Source of the DNA: Polyangium mundeleinium
GTDB taxonomy: Bacteria; Myxococcota_A; Polyangia; Polyangiales; Polyangiaceae
Assembly (NCBI RefSeq): GCF_028369105.1
Contig: NZ_JAQNDO010000001.1
Coordinates: forward strand, 5,734,501 to 5,798,500
DNA: 64,000 nucleotides
Reading direction: 5' to 3'
Shown here: positions 20,301 through 29,000 of the stretch, one piece after another
Position numbering within the stretch: position 1 is the first letter of the stretch
Layout: each line of letters begins with the position of its first letter
Notes under the pieces: model-generated
Seen by the model: the letters and a program-made list of their open reading frames with translations, nothing else
Databases searched by the model: none
What the model was told of the DNA's origin: nothing
Position numbers and translations under genes: made by a program

Positions 20301-21644
20301 TTCAGCGATCGTCTGATCGCGCTGATGCGCACGGGCGGGACGGCGCTCGTGATCCTGCTCGTCGCCACGCGCGCGGATGCACAAGAGATCGCGCCGCGGC
20401 TCCTCCCGGTCGGCAAATACGCGTCGATGCGCGCCGTGACGGGCATCGACGCCGCTGGCGATCATCGGCTCGTCGTGGACGACGTGCTCTACCGGGCGAG
20501 CACATCGGCGGAGCTCCTCGCGGACGTACGGCTCGTCGACGCAGCCGGGCGCGAGGTGCCGCGAATCGTGCGGGAAATCCCGGCCCATCGGCGCGCGCCG
20601 GACGTGCCCGGCGAGCTTCTGGATCCCGCGTGGCTGCAGAGCGGCGCGGCGGTCGCGACGTTCCGGCTGCCGGCGTCGACGCTGCATTGTCGGCTCGTGC
20701 TCGACATCTCCGGCGAGACGTTCCTCCGGCGCGTGCGCGTCGAGACGGGCGACAGCCGCGAGGCGCTCGGCGTCGTCGCGGAGGGGCCGTTCGTGTACCG
20801 GATCCGGCACGAGCGCGGCACGGTCGAGCACCTGCTCGTCCCGTACCCGAAGTCCGAAGCGCGGCTCGTGCGCGTGACGCTCCTGCCCTCGGATGCGGCC
20901 GAGGCCGGCGGACGCCTCTCGATCCGGGGCGCCGATTTTCGCTGCCCGTCCTCGAACGACGAGACGAACGCGGCCTCCGAGGTGCCGCTCGCCATCGAGG
21001 AGATCCGGCGCGACGAGGCGGAGCGATCCACGATCGTCACGCTCGACGCGGGCGCGGAGGGCCTGCCGATCCAGGCGATCACGCTCGACGTCGGGACGAC
21101 GGAGCTCCGCCGCCGCGTCGACGTCACGGCGACGAGCTTCCGCGAGGTCTGGCCGGCCGTGGGCGGCGGCGTCCTGTATCGAATCACGCCGCGGCCGGGC
21201 GTCGTGCTGGAGTCGACGCGCCTGCCGATCGACGAGACCCGCAAGCGGTATTTCCGCCTCGTGATCCACGACGAGGACTCGCCACCGCTCGGGATCCGCG
21301 GCGCGCGCGGCGAAGTGCGTGCCCGCGAGATTGTCTTCCGCGCGACGGCGCCCGGTGAGCACCGGCTCTACGTCGGGGATCGGACCGCCGCCGCGCCGTC
21401 CTACGATCTCGCCGTGATCCTCGATCGCGCCGATCGGGCCGAGGCGCCGCGGGACGCGACGATGGGGCCTGTCCTGCCAAACCCTCGTTTCGGCGAGGCG
21501 GATCGCGCAGCACCGCTGCCGTTCACGGAGCGGCACCGGACGGCGCTCGGCGTGGCCCTCGCGGTCGTGTTGCTCGCGCTCTCGTTATGGGCGATCCGCT
21601 TGCTCCGCAACGCTGGGACCGCGGACGAGGGCAAACCGGGCTGA
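17397..21644 (+). CDS. DUF2339-DUF3999 fusion membrane protein
   Basis: This 1415-aa protein begins with a hydrophobic helix (EALLVLLGLGLVGLFLATPILALLLA) and a short coiled coil. A Pro/Asp-rich linker of 29-residue repeats (~residues 68-135) follows, then the DUF2339 signature LGLTWLTRIGAAAFLLGALFFFK at ~183 and some 25 membrane helices to about residue 990. From ~1000 an extracytoplasmic beta-rich part (EIAPRLLPVGKYASMRAV...) matches DUF3999, ending in a last helix (TALGVALAVVLLALSLWAIRLL). In many bacteria these two domains are neighbouring genes; here they are one chain. The family has no known reaction and is thought to act in the inner membrane on envelope or polysaccharide processes. 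Confidence 0.82.
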   Translation: MEALLVLLGLGLVGLFLATPILALLLATQAKARAKHLEERLDVREARIVELERRLARMETLAQAPPVHPPDRTAPSPTPHDPSVNAGRVDLRDAKIHPSDLTDAPSTPHDPSFQPGRGDLRDAKVHPSDLTDAPHALAVAPSEPTGDPHAISEAAAASASASAPAPAAVSSSAPPTEPAPSLEEQLGLTWLTRIGAAAFLLGALFFFKYAVDNAWIGPTGRVVLGAALGALLLASAELLRPRTRPAFVHALSGIGLATLVASLWASVALYQLAPPTVAFVAVALVLALGAGLSLRHRAESLLVLVLVAGLANPVVLSTGQDRPAALFGYLLLLGSMALGVALRAGFRLVLALVVAGSAALFLGWYAKYFDIHGQASAWSDVPPEARIGPYHNLAARLAPLLFVGLASAQWSAVALYLDRRTPRKLDAKLFALAALTLSHAGAAMLLPDHVWFLSALAIALGAFAIWLLGALGVTELLAVPMAAAFVVFLVVSHDVPQEQRLWLVALFGGWTAVYVAGFVRKVLRLDPLPAGAAIAGSVAAALFVVLAAVQLLPERPAIFVVLTSIASAAAAALAVRARLGVLHLAAVAFASLMVAIAAGFVRSAAPAVPLSPAFLGALVVFGVVHLAALGVAALRTPAPVRWSAVLAGALATLAFVAAALASTSDEVPTFRALVTAAAGAADLALAAVIMRRRPEASVRLSLLAGLALGLFAAALAFGLEGATITVLWAALGCVAAAIAARSREGGWLVVASLLFTATLVRLVAIDVWGTQALVERFLETQGREGVLSVPLLRSPRATGLAGMSVALLVAAYLLAAGARRADAAKDKARASLDVAAGIAAIGGHAFWITLAVLEVRTAVTTLPAPPPVPLDAPEWAAFAARLTALLESQQGRLAMTTTLVLSVAAAALLALGFAARSALHRYLGLALFFLAVAKLAVWDVWSVERIYQILLLTGVGALLVAGGFLYARFSDRLIALMRTGGTALVILLVATRADAQEIAPRLLPVGKYASMRAVTGIDAAGDHRLVVDDVLYRASTSAELLADVRLVDAAGREVPRIVREIPAHRRAPDVPGELLDPAWLQSGAAVATFRLPASTLHCRLVLDISGETFLRRVRVETGDSREALGVVAEGPFVYRIRHERGTVEHLLVPYPKSEARLVRVTLLPSDAAEAGGRLSIRGADFRCPSSNDETNAASEVPLAIEEIRRDEAERSTIVTLDAGAEGLPIQAITLDVGTTELRRRVDVTATSFREVWPAVGGGVLYRITPRPGVVLESTRLPIDETRKRYFRLVIHDEDSPPLGIRGARGEVRAREIVFRATAPGEHRLYVGDRTAAAPSYDLAVILDRADRAEAPRDATMGPVLPNPRFGEADRAAPLPFTERHRTALGVALAVVLLALSLWAIRLLRNAGTADEGKPG
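17597..17800 (+). repeat. 87-base in-frame tandem repeat inside the DUF2339 gene
   Basis: Units start with CCACCC at 17597, 17684 and 17771, giving two full 87-base units and part of a third. Each encodes 29 residues of the pattern H-P-x-D-x-T-x-x-x-x-x-P-H-D-P-S-(5)-G-R-x-D-L-R-D-A-K. They form the linker between the first coiled coil and the polytopic domain and are likely to vary in number between strains. Confidence 0.85.
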
Positions 21645-21689
21645 TTCCGGCGCGCGGCGCGCCTTCGTCGTGGTACCTTCGCGTCCGCC

Positions 21690-22388
21690 GTGCGCCGTTT
21701 TTTTCTGATCACCCAGGGGCGGGCCCTCTCGTACGCGTTTTCCTCCTTCGGGCTCGCGTCGATGGCATTTTCCGCGGTGAAAGGCGGATTCTGGTCGTTT
21801 TTGCTCTCGCCGCCGGGCCTTCCCGTCGCGGGCCTCGCGCTCGTCATGCTGGGCCTCTCCATCGAGGAGACCGGCACCGTGCGGCGGATTCGGCTCGGCG
21901 CGGGCCTCCGCGTCTTTGCGTTCGTGCTGCTCCTCGTGGCCGGCGTATGGGCGATCGCCGAGGGCGCGCTCGGCTCCGAGCTCGTCGTCCTCGGGACCAT
22001 GCTCTTCGGCCTCGGCGTGGCGGGCGCGACGACGGGATTCGTGCACGACAAGGGCATCGTCGCAGACGTTCGCCATGGACAGGCCATCCGCCTGGAAAAC
22101 ATCTCCGCCCAATTCGTCTCGTTGTGGGTCCGCGGCCGGGACGTCAACGTTCCCACGTCGATCCTGCGCGGCGTGGCCCTCGCGCGGGACCTCGATGGGC
22201 GTGGCGTGTTCGTGCTCGTGCGGAGCCGCGACGGCGTGGTGGGCGGCGACGAGCTCCCGTGGATCGCGACCACGCGGGAAGGGGAGACCTTCTTCCTGAC
22301 CGAGCACGAGGCTGGCCTCGACGCCGAGGTCCTCGCGACGCGCCTCACGGAGGCCGCTGCGGCGGCGCAGGAAGGTGGTTACCGCTGA
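21690..22388 (+). CDS. membrane protein of unknown function
   Basis: This 232-aa protein starts at a GTG (MRRFFLITQGRALSYAFSS) and has about four hydrophobic segments in its first 120 residues (FSSFGLASMAFSAV, PGLPVAGLALVMLGLSI, VFAFVLLLVAGVWAIAEG, LVVLGTMLFGLGVAGATTG). A soluble beta-rich C-terminal half follows (IRLENISAQFVSLWVRGRDV...) that resembles a small PH-like or Sm-like fold, but this is not secure. It is 45 bases after the DUF2339-DUF3999 gene on the same strand and may be co-transcribed. No family was recognised. Confidence 0.7.
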   Translation: MRRFFLITQGRALSYAFSSFGLASMAFSAVKGGFWSFLLSPPGLPVAGLALVMLGLSIEETGTVRRIRLGAGLRVFAFVLLLVAGVWAIAEGALGSELVVLGTMLFGLGVAGATTGFVHDKGIVADVRHGQAIRLENISAQFVSLWVRGRDVNVPTSILRGVALARDLDGRGVFVLVRSRDGVVGGDELPWIATTREGETFFLTEHEAGLDAEVLATRLTEAAAAAQEGGYR

Positions 22389-22600
22389 CGGCCCGTGCGT
22401 AGCCGGCGACCGCGCAGCACGCGCGTCAGATCGACCTGGCTGCCGTTCAAGCCCGCCATCGGATCGTTGTCGTCGCGGCTGGTGCGACCGATGTGCCAGA
22501 CCCGGTTCTCACCGCGCAGCCGTTCTTTTTGCTCTTCCACGGAGAGCTCCGAGCTCCCATCGGGGTTTTCGCTGCGAACGGGGCGAATGGTCGTGCTCAT
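22379..22600 (-). CDS. small hydrophilic protein, unknown
   Basis: This 73-aa frame encodes a charged, mixed-composition protein (MSTTIRPVRSENPDGSSELS..., ending RGRRLRTGRQR) with a basic tail and no hydrophobic segment. It is convergent with the preceding plus-strand gene and overlaps its last 10 bases. Composition is more protein-like than the neighbouring shadow frames, but it has no recognised domain and a weak ribosome-binding site. Confidence 0.5.
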   Translation of the reverse strand: MSTTIRPVRSENPDGSSELSVEEQKERLRGENRVWHIGRTSRDDNDPMAGLNGSQVDLTRVLRGRRLRTGRQR

Positions 22601-22746
22601 TGGGGCCTTGGGCTCATCTTGCGCGGCCTCTGCAGCATCCGCTTTCCGCCGCCCGGCGTCAAGAACGGCGACCCTTTCGTATTGATCCGGCTCGGAAAAA
22701 GGCGTGCGCTTGACAGCGGGGACGTCCTCCGCTCCCCTTCGCGTGC

Positions 22747-23433
22747 ATGGCCGTCCAGCTCACCGGGCCCGAGGATTTTGCGTTTGCGCGTCGCTCCGTG
22801 GGGCCCTCGCGCCCTCCCGAGCGCCTCGCCCTGGTCTCACGGGCGGGCACGCTGCTTTTCGTGGTCGATCGGTACGAGATCACGTTCGCCGACGGCGGTA
22901 GCGAGACGGTCTACCTCGAACGCCTGGAGCGTTTGCTCCGGCTCGACGAGGACCCGGACCGGGGTTTTTACGAGGCGGACAGCGTCGATATGGATCCCGA
23001 CGAGCTTCTGGAAAAGCTGTTCACGACCGAGACGAAGCGCCACGTGGGCCTGCTTCGTTCCCATTTCGAGGCGCGCTCGCCCGTCGCGATCGAGGTCCAC
23101 GCGAACGTCGTCTACCGGCTCATGCAGGAGGACGATTGGGAGGCCATGCTGGCGTTCCTGAACGAGCGCCTGCCCGAGGGGGGCGTGCTCAGCATCGAGG
23201 AAATCCAGAACTTCGACGTCGAGGCGATGATCGCCTTCGATCCGGAGGAGGACGAGCCGGCCCGCGAGGACGGGACGGGGTTTGTCATGTATTTCCACGA
23301 GCAGGACGAGGAGGACGACGGTTTGCCGCTCCTCGGGCTCTGCATTCTCGCGCACGCCGTGGTGCACGACATCGACTGGATGGATGTCGAGGAGGAGCCG
23401 CTCTACGACCGCGTGCTCTGGCGCGCCGGCTGA
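22747..23433 (+). CDS. acidic soluble protein, unknown
   Basis: This 228-aa protein is strongly acidic, with runs such as EEDEPAREDG, EQDEEDDG and DVEEEPLYD, and no signal peptide or membrane helix. The N-terminal third (LALVSRAGTLLFVVDRYEITF) and the C-terminal GLCILAHAVVHDIDWMDV have regular strand and helix patterns, so it is likely a folded cytoplasmic protein. It is convergent with the TPR lipoprotein gene, ending 4 bases from it. No family recognised. Confidence 0.65.
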   Translation: MAVQLTGPEDFAFARRSVGPSRPPERLALVSRAGTLLFVVDRYEITFADGGSETVYLERLERLLRLDEDPDRGFYEADSVDMDPDELLEKLFTTETKRHVGLLRSHFEARSPVAIEVHANVVYRLMQEDDWEAMLAFLNERLPEGGVLSIEEIQNFDVEAMIAFDPEEDEPAREDGTGFVMYFHEQDEEDDGLPLLGLCILAHAVVHDIDWMDVEEEPLYDRVLWRAG

Positions 23434-23437
23434 TCTC

Positions 23438-24928
23438 TCACGGGTTCGTCGCCGGCTTCGGAGCTTCCTCCTCGGCCGCGCGCGCCTCCTCCTCGGCCAT
23501 TCGATTCTTCCGCTCGGCCTCCTCCGCCTTCCGCTCGGCCTCCGTGCGGTTCCCATCGTGGCCCATGAAACCCTCGATCTGCTCGATCTCCTCGATCCGC
23601 TCGCGTGCGCGCCGCGTGGCGTCGGCGTAGGTCGGATCGGTCCCGGCTTTCTGGAGGAAGACGCCGAAGAGCTCCTTGGCCTTGCGTGACGCGCGTTCGG
23701 GTTGCTCCCCACCCGCGATCGCCGCGTATTCTTGCGTCAGGATCCCTTCGTTGTAATACGCCTCGGGCCGCTCGGGCGCGCTTTGCTTCGCCTTCGCGAG
23801 CTCGCTTCGCACCTCCGCGACCTTCCGCGTCATGTTCCCCTCATCGATCTGACCACGGAGCGCGTGCGCCAGCCCGATACGCGCATCGTAATCGTTCGCC
23901 CGCAGCGCGAGCGCCGCGCGGTACGCTGATTCGGCCGGCGAGAATCCGCGGAAGCGCAGGTTCACGGCGGCAAAATTCATGTGCGCCTCGAAGAACGCGG
24001 GATCGAGCCTCCGCGCCTCGTCGAACGAACGCGCGGCCCCCGTGAAATCCCCGAGCTCGACCTGGATCATGCCGGCCGTGTTGTGAATCGGGGCATACCT
24101 CGGATCCTTGCGAATCGCCTGCGAGCATACGAGCGCCGCGAGCTCGAGCACCTGCGTGTCGAGCTTCTTCTTGTCGAGCGAGCCGCGCGCCCGGGGCGCC
24201 ACGGCATTTCGTTGCGCCGCCCCGAGGTGAATCAGCGCGAGGAGGTTGTACGCGGGCAAGGCGCGATCATCGACGGCGAGAGCGCTCTGCGCGTATTTCT
24301 TGGCGCGCTGCGAATCGGTGAGCCCGTCCGCGTCGGGCGTCTCGCGCCCTCGTTTGAGGTGCAGCACGCCGAGGTGCACGAGCGAGGTCGCGTCCTTGAA
24401 CTGGGCGTCGACGACGGCGGCCCGCGTGAGCTCTGCGATCGCCGCGTCGACGTTTTTCTCACCCGAGGCCGCAAAATCCAGCAGCGCGAGCTCGGCCCGC
24501 GCCCGGTGGGACGTGGGCTCCGCCGCGAGCGCCTTCGTGAATTGCTCCCGCGCCTCGCGATCGAGCTGGCATCGCTGGTACGCCACGCCCGCGTTGTAAT
24601 GGGCGCGTGCCCGGATCGAAGCGCTCTCACGGCTGTCGGCGACGGCCGTGAAGTGCGCCGCGGCGGTCCTGCAGCTCGCCTCGTCGTGTTTTTGCGTGGT
24701 GTCCTGCCGGGCGAGCGCGAGCAGACCGTCCCGGAACCGGAGGGCCGCCGCGGGGGAGGCGGGTTCGTTCGAGGCGTGCGGGGGGAGGGCGTTCCGTTCG
24801 GGGGTCACGGGGGCCGTGGCGACGCCCGCGCCGCAGCCCGTGAGCGCGAGCGCTGCGAGGAGCGCCGCTCCGATCGTCATGCCATGCCTCGCGCGTTTCG
24901 CGCCCGATCTCGATGCATCCCTTTGCAT
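23438..24928 (-). CDS. TPR repeat lipoprotein
   Basis: This 496-aa lipoprotein has a lipobox ALTGC after MTIGAALLAALA, so it is anchored by a Cys at about residue 29. The body is built of tetratricopeptide-like helix pairs, seen as repeated ARAHYNAGVAYQRC, SHRARAELALLDFA, YAPIHNTAGMIQVELG and EAHMNFAAVNLRFRG segments. It ends in a charged coil (EAERKAEEAERKNRMAEEEARAAEEE). The ATG at 24928 is preferred because GGAGGAG lies 6 bases upstream; a later ATG at 24880 is possible. Myxobacterial TPR lipoproteins include motility-complex parts such as GltE, and this layout is compatible with that, but no motility neighbours support it. Confidence 0.82.
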   Translation of the reverse strand: MQRDASRSGAKRARHGMTIGAALLAALALTGCGAGVATAPVTPERNALPPHASNEPASPAAALRFRDGLLALARQDTTQKHDEASCRTAAAHFTAVADSRESASIRARAHYNAGVAYQRCQLDREAREQFTKALAAEPTSHRARAELALLDFAASGEKNVDAAIAELTRAAVVDAQFKDATSLVHLGVLHLKRGRETPDADGLTDSQRAKKYAQSALAVDDRALPAYNLLALIHLGAAQRNAVAPRARGSLDKKKLDTQVLELAALVCSQAIRKDPRYAPIHNTAGMIQVELGDFTGAARSFDEARRLDPAFFEAHMNFAAVNLRFRGFSPAESAYRAALALRANDYDARIGLAHALRGQIDEGNMTRKVAEVRSELAKAKQSAPERPEAYYNEGILTQEYAAIAGGEQPERASRKAKELFGVFLQKAGTDPTYADATRRARERIEEIEQIEGFMGHDGNRTEAERKAEEAERKNRMAEEEARAAEEEAPKPATNP

Positions 24929-25061
24929 GTGCCGCTCCTCCATCGTGCCCACGCGGCGACAGCGCCGGATCGTGGCCTCCGCGTGAGACGCGCGCGCCCC
25001 CGCGCGCCTTGGGGCGGAGTTCATCGCGCTCTGTCGGGGGCGCCCCGGACGAGGACACGCT

Positions 25062-25745
25062 TCAGCTCATCGAGGCCGCCTGGTCCTTCGGGATCAACCA
25101 TTCGGCGAGCAGGCTCTTTTTCCCCGGCGCAATGCCGGCACTCGCGGGATCGGGCAGACCGAGGCGCTGCCGGACCTCTTCGATCGGATCGGCGAGCATC
25201 TCCTCGAATGGGGCCTCGATCAGAATCTTCGCCTTTTTCCCCATCGAAAGGCCAACCCGCACATTGTGCAGGATCCCCGGCGCGTGCAGCGGCATGAGCA
25301 GCGCGTACACCGCCGCGCTTCCCCAGAGGTGCAGGAGGTTCCGGGCCCCGAATCCCTGGGCCATCATGAACGCGTAAAGCCCGATTTCGCCCGCCGGCGT
25401 CGTGGGGAAACCGGTGAGCAGGTGGAAGAGGTCGTGCGTGCTCGTGTACCGGAGCGCGTAGGGGTTTTCGGCGAATCGCGCCTGGATCGCGGCGCTCATC
25501 GTCAGCGGGCGGAGGCCGCTCCGATCGAGCAGCCTCGCATACGCGCGGCCGACGGTCCCCTCCGGCAGCGCCCGCAGCGCATCGAGGTCGACCTCCAGGC
25601 AGCCGCGTCCCTGCGCCCGCAGCCGCGCGTTGATGTCGGGCGGCGAGCCCCCGAGCATGTCGAACTTCATCACGGCGATGTCCCCCAGGCTCGCGCCCTC
25701 GCGCCATGCCCGCAAGACCTCGCCGACTTGCTTCCAGCTCACCAT
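25062..25745 (-). CDS. COQ4-like protein
   Basis: This 227-aa protein carries the COQ4 family signature H-D-L-F-H-L-L-T-G-F at about residues 109-118 (STHDLFHLLTGFPTTPAGEIGLYAFMMAQG). The family organises ubiquinone biosynthesis, and the HDxxH-type residues bind a metal; recent work assigns a C1 decarboxylation/hydroxylation role to yeast and human COQ4. Whether this member acts on quinones is inference. The ATG at 25745 (MVSWKQVGEVLRAW) is chosen because residues upstream in frame are not protein-like and carry out-of-frame KaiC remnant DNA. It is probably separate from the TPR gene 133 bases downstream. Confidence 0.75.
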   Translation of the reverse strand: MVSWKQVGEVLRAWREGASLGDIAVMKFDMLGGSPPDINARLRAQGRGCLEVDLDALRALPEGTVGRAYARLLDRSGLRPLTMSAAIQARFAENPYALRYTSTHDLFHLLTGFPTTPAGEIGLYAFMMAQGFGARNLLHLWGSAAVYALLMPLHAPGILHNVRVGLSMGKKAKILIEAPFEEMLADPIEEVRQRLGLPDPASAGIAPGKKSLLAEWLIPKDQAASMS

Positions 25746-25795
25746 GGGCGTCTCCTTCCGGACTCTCCTTGCAAAGGTGAAGCAGACTTCGACCT

Positions 25796-25909
25796 CACAC
25801 CCGGGGGAATGTAGATGTGTCCCTGGAAGAGCCCGCCCTGAAGGATCGTGTCGAGGCCGGCGACACCGGTGCGGATCGGAGTGGCGTCCGTGGTTCGTTT
25901 CGGCGTGAT
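25796..25909 (-). pseudogene. N-terminal remnant of a KaiC/RecA-type ATPase
   Basis: The minus strand encodes ATPIRTGVAGLDTILQGG followed by LFQGHIYIPPGV, which matches the start of KaiC-like ATPases (TGIPGLDxxLGGGLPRGxxYLVxGxPGxGKT). It breaks off exactly where the Walker A should follow; the next codons are unrelated and a stop comes at 25739-25741, overlapping the start of the COQ4-like gene. No ATG precedes it. It reads as a gene truncated by deletion, leaving ~38 codons. Confidence 0.55.
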
Positions 25910-26004
25910 CCTCGGAGAAACAGACGCGGCATCGAGGTTCGACCCTGCCAAGCCGTGGGTATTTTGAACGGAACGCCGCGAAGGAAGTATTCTCTCGGCT
26001 GCTG

Positions 26005-29000
26005 ATGCTCTCCGAAGACATCCAGATCGCGCTCTCGACCCTGACGCGCCTCCACGCGACGAACCCCGAGCTCGAAGAGGCAGTGCGCGCGCACTTCCGC
26101 GCGGGCGGCGAGAGCGAGGCCGATCGGCGTGTGCTTCCGCAGGACGCGCGCGCCGCCGCGCAGCTCCTTCGGCGTGAGCTCCCCGAGCTCGCACGTTCGG
26201 CCGAGGAGCTCGCCGCGCTCGCCGCGCTCTACGGCGAGCCGGCCGGCGAGGTCCTGCTCGCGTTCTCTGCGGCGAGCGCGTTCCGGCGCGACGTGCGGAT
26301 GGCACCGATCCTCGTGGCGCTCGCCGAGACGCTCGGCCGCGATCGGATCGTCGAGGCCGCGCGCGCGCGGGTCGTCGAAGGGCCGCTGCTCGACGCGCTC
26401 TCGTGCGCGCCGCTCCTCGGCGACGGAGAAGCGCTCGCGTCGGCGGCGAACGCCGAGGCGCGCGCGCGGCTGGAGATCCTGATCTGGGAGGCCGGCGCGA
26501 GCGCGCTCGAAGTGCCCGAGCTCGGGCCCTGGCTCTGGGGATCTCCGGAGGTGTTCGAGCTCATGGTCCGCGGTCCCGCGCACGGCGCGCTCCGCGGCCG
26601 CGTGCTCGCCGCGCGGTGCCTTGAAATCAGCGTGCGCGGTATGCCGCGGATGGCCGATCCGGAGCTCATCGGCCGCACGCTGCAGGTGCTCCAGCCCTTG
26701 CTCCTGCACCCCGAGCCACTCGTATGGGTGCACGCGGCCCGCGCGCTCGGGCGCCTCACGGGCGTGATGGAAGAGCTCCAGGGCACGCTGCTCGACTGGG
26801 TGTTCGGCGAGTCGGTGGTGCTGCGGCAGCGCGCGACGACCGCGTTTGCCTCGCTCCCGGCCGAGCGGCTCGCCTTCCTCGCGAGCCAGCTCGTGGCCAT
26901 CCTCGACTCGCGCGAGGAGGAGGCCTGGGTCCTCGCCGCGGTCGCCGCCGCGACGCCGTACCTGTTCTTCGAGCGCAAGACGCTTTGGGATCGCCTCGCC
27001 CGGCGGGTGCTCGAAGGCGACGGGGGCGCGATCGCCGCGCGCGCGCTCGCGCGTGGGCTCGCGACGCTCTTCCGCCGTGGCGTGGACGAGCCGGAGATCG
27101 AGGCCACACTCCGCGCGCTCCGCGAGAAGGCGCGGTATGTGCGCGTCGCCTCGATCGACGAGTCGCGCCGGTGGATCGAGGTCATCGCGGTCACGGACGT
27201 GATCGACCGCGCCGAGCGTGATCCGCTCGACCTCGAGCTCGGCCTGGAGAACCTGATGCGCCTCGCCGCGCAGTACGACGACGAGGAGGCGGACGCTCGC
27301 GCCGCGCGCTTCGCCTCCTCGCTCGCGGCGACGTTCCACGAGGCGCGCCGCATCGCGCTCGGGTGGGGGAGGCTCCGGCAGCGCGCGGCCGCGCTGAACG
27401 CGCTGGAATCGTCGGCGCGGGCGTTCGCGGTTCGCCTCTGGCGCCCGCTGCTCGCGACGCGGCCCACGGGCGTACCCGTGGACGAGCCCGAGCTCGAAGA
27501 GACGTGGAAGACCTTGGCTCGTTCGCCTGCGGAGATCCTCGATCTCGTCGCGGAGCGGAGGCGCGGCGAGAAGACGGACGTGCACGAGGATCTCGCGCTC
27601 GAGGTCGTGGCGGTTCGCCTCGGCGGGTATGCGCTCGACGCTTGTGGCGAGGACGACGAGCTCGGGTCGGGGCTTGGGGCGGCGGGCGCCGTCAGGCGAC
27701 CCGGAGCCCAAATCGATGGCCAACGCGGGCCGACGGCGCACGACACCTGCCTCTGGCTGCGCAAGCTCGAAGGCCTCGGCAGCGGCTCGCGCGAGTTCCC
27801 GCCTGCTCTGAAAAACGCGCTCTCGGCGCTGCTCTGGCGGCTCGTGGACACGACGCGCGGTACGGCGCTCGGCGAGGTCGACGACGTGCGCTGGCTCGGT
27901 CCATTCGCCGCGTGGTGGGCGCTCGTCATCGACCGGCCCGCGATGCTCCGCCAGCTCGCGACCTCGCTGCCGATGATGGCGCCGAGCGCGCTCGCGCGGT
28001 GCTGTGAGCAAGCCGAGGCGCTACGCACGGCCGTCTCCTCGGCGGAGACCGACGCCGGCTGGTCGTTCCAGGCCGAGGAGGCGCTGGTCGCGTTGCACGC
28101 GGAGGACACCGAGCTCTCGCGGGCGCTCTCGAAGCTCGCGATGGCGCTCGAAGACTTCGGCGAGGCCTCGGGGCCGAAGAGCGACCTCGAAATCCGGTGC
28201 ATCAAGCTCGTCCTCGCCGGGGATCGATTGCAGGCCTCCCTCGCGGATCCGGTCAAGGCGCTGCACACCGCGAGCGAGGACGACGAGGACTCGCTCCCGC
28301 CGCGCACGACGCAGAACGCCCCGCGTGTGGCCGCGCTCGTCGCCCGCGCCATCCGCGCGCGCGAGCTCGGCATGCTCGACGTGTGGTTCGCCTCGCTCGG
28401 CCCTGTCGCGTCCGCGCTTTTGGAAGGCGCGGTGCGCGGGGCGATCCGCAGAACGCCGCCGCCGCCGCCGACCTCGAAGAAGAAAGAGCCCAAGCTCATC
28501 GAGGGCTACGAGCTCGTGAAGCCGCTCGGCGAGGGCGGGATCGGCTCGGTTTGGCTCGTGCACAAGCCCGGGGCCGATCGCCTCTTCGTGCTCAAGATCC
28601 CCAAGGCCGACGCGCTCGCCAGCGCCAACGAGACCGAGCGCGCCGGCATCCTCGCGTCGTTCGTCGAGGAGGCCAATGCGCTCGCGGGCCTTTACCATCC
28701 GAACGTCGCGAACATCATCGATCGCGGCGTCTCCGAGGGCGCGCCGTTCCTCGTGCTCGAATACCTGATCGGCGCGGATCTCAAGCAATACGCCACGGCC
28801 CGCCTGATGACGCTCTTCGAGCTGCGTCAGGTCGTGCTCGACGCGTGCGCCGGGCTCGCGGCGCTGCACGGTGCGGGCCTCGTGCATCGCGACATCAAGC
28901 CGGCGAACCTCTGGCTGCGCCTGCCGCTCGCCGGCGGAGAGCGGTTCGACCCGGAGAAACACCGGGATCCCGGGCGCGTGCCTCCGCTCTCGACCGTGGT

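Noticed and set aside
18183-21536. 1117-codon minus-strand open frame
   Set aside because: Antisense to the DUF2339-DUF3999 gene; its Arg/Glu/His repeats come from complementing hydrophobic codons.
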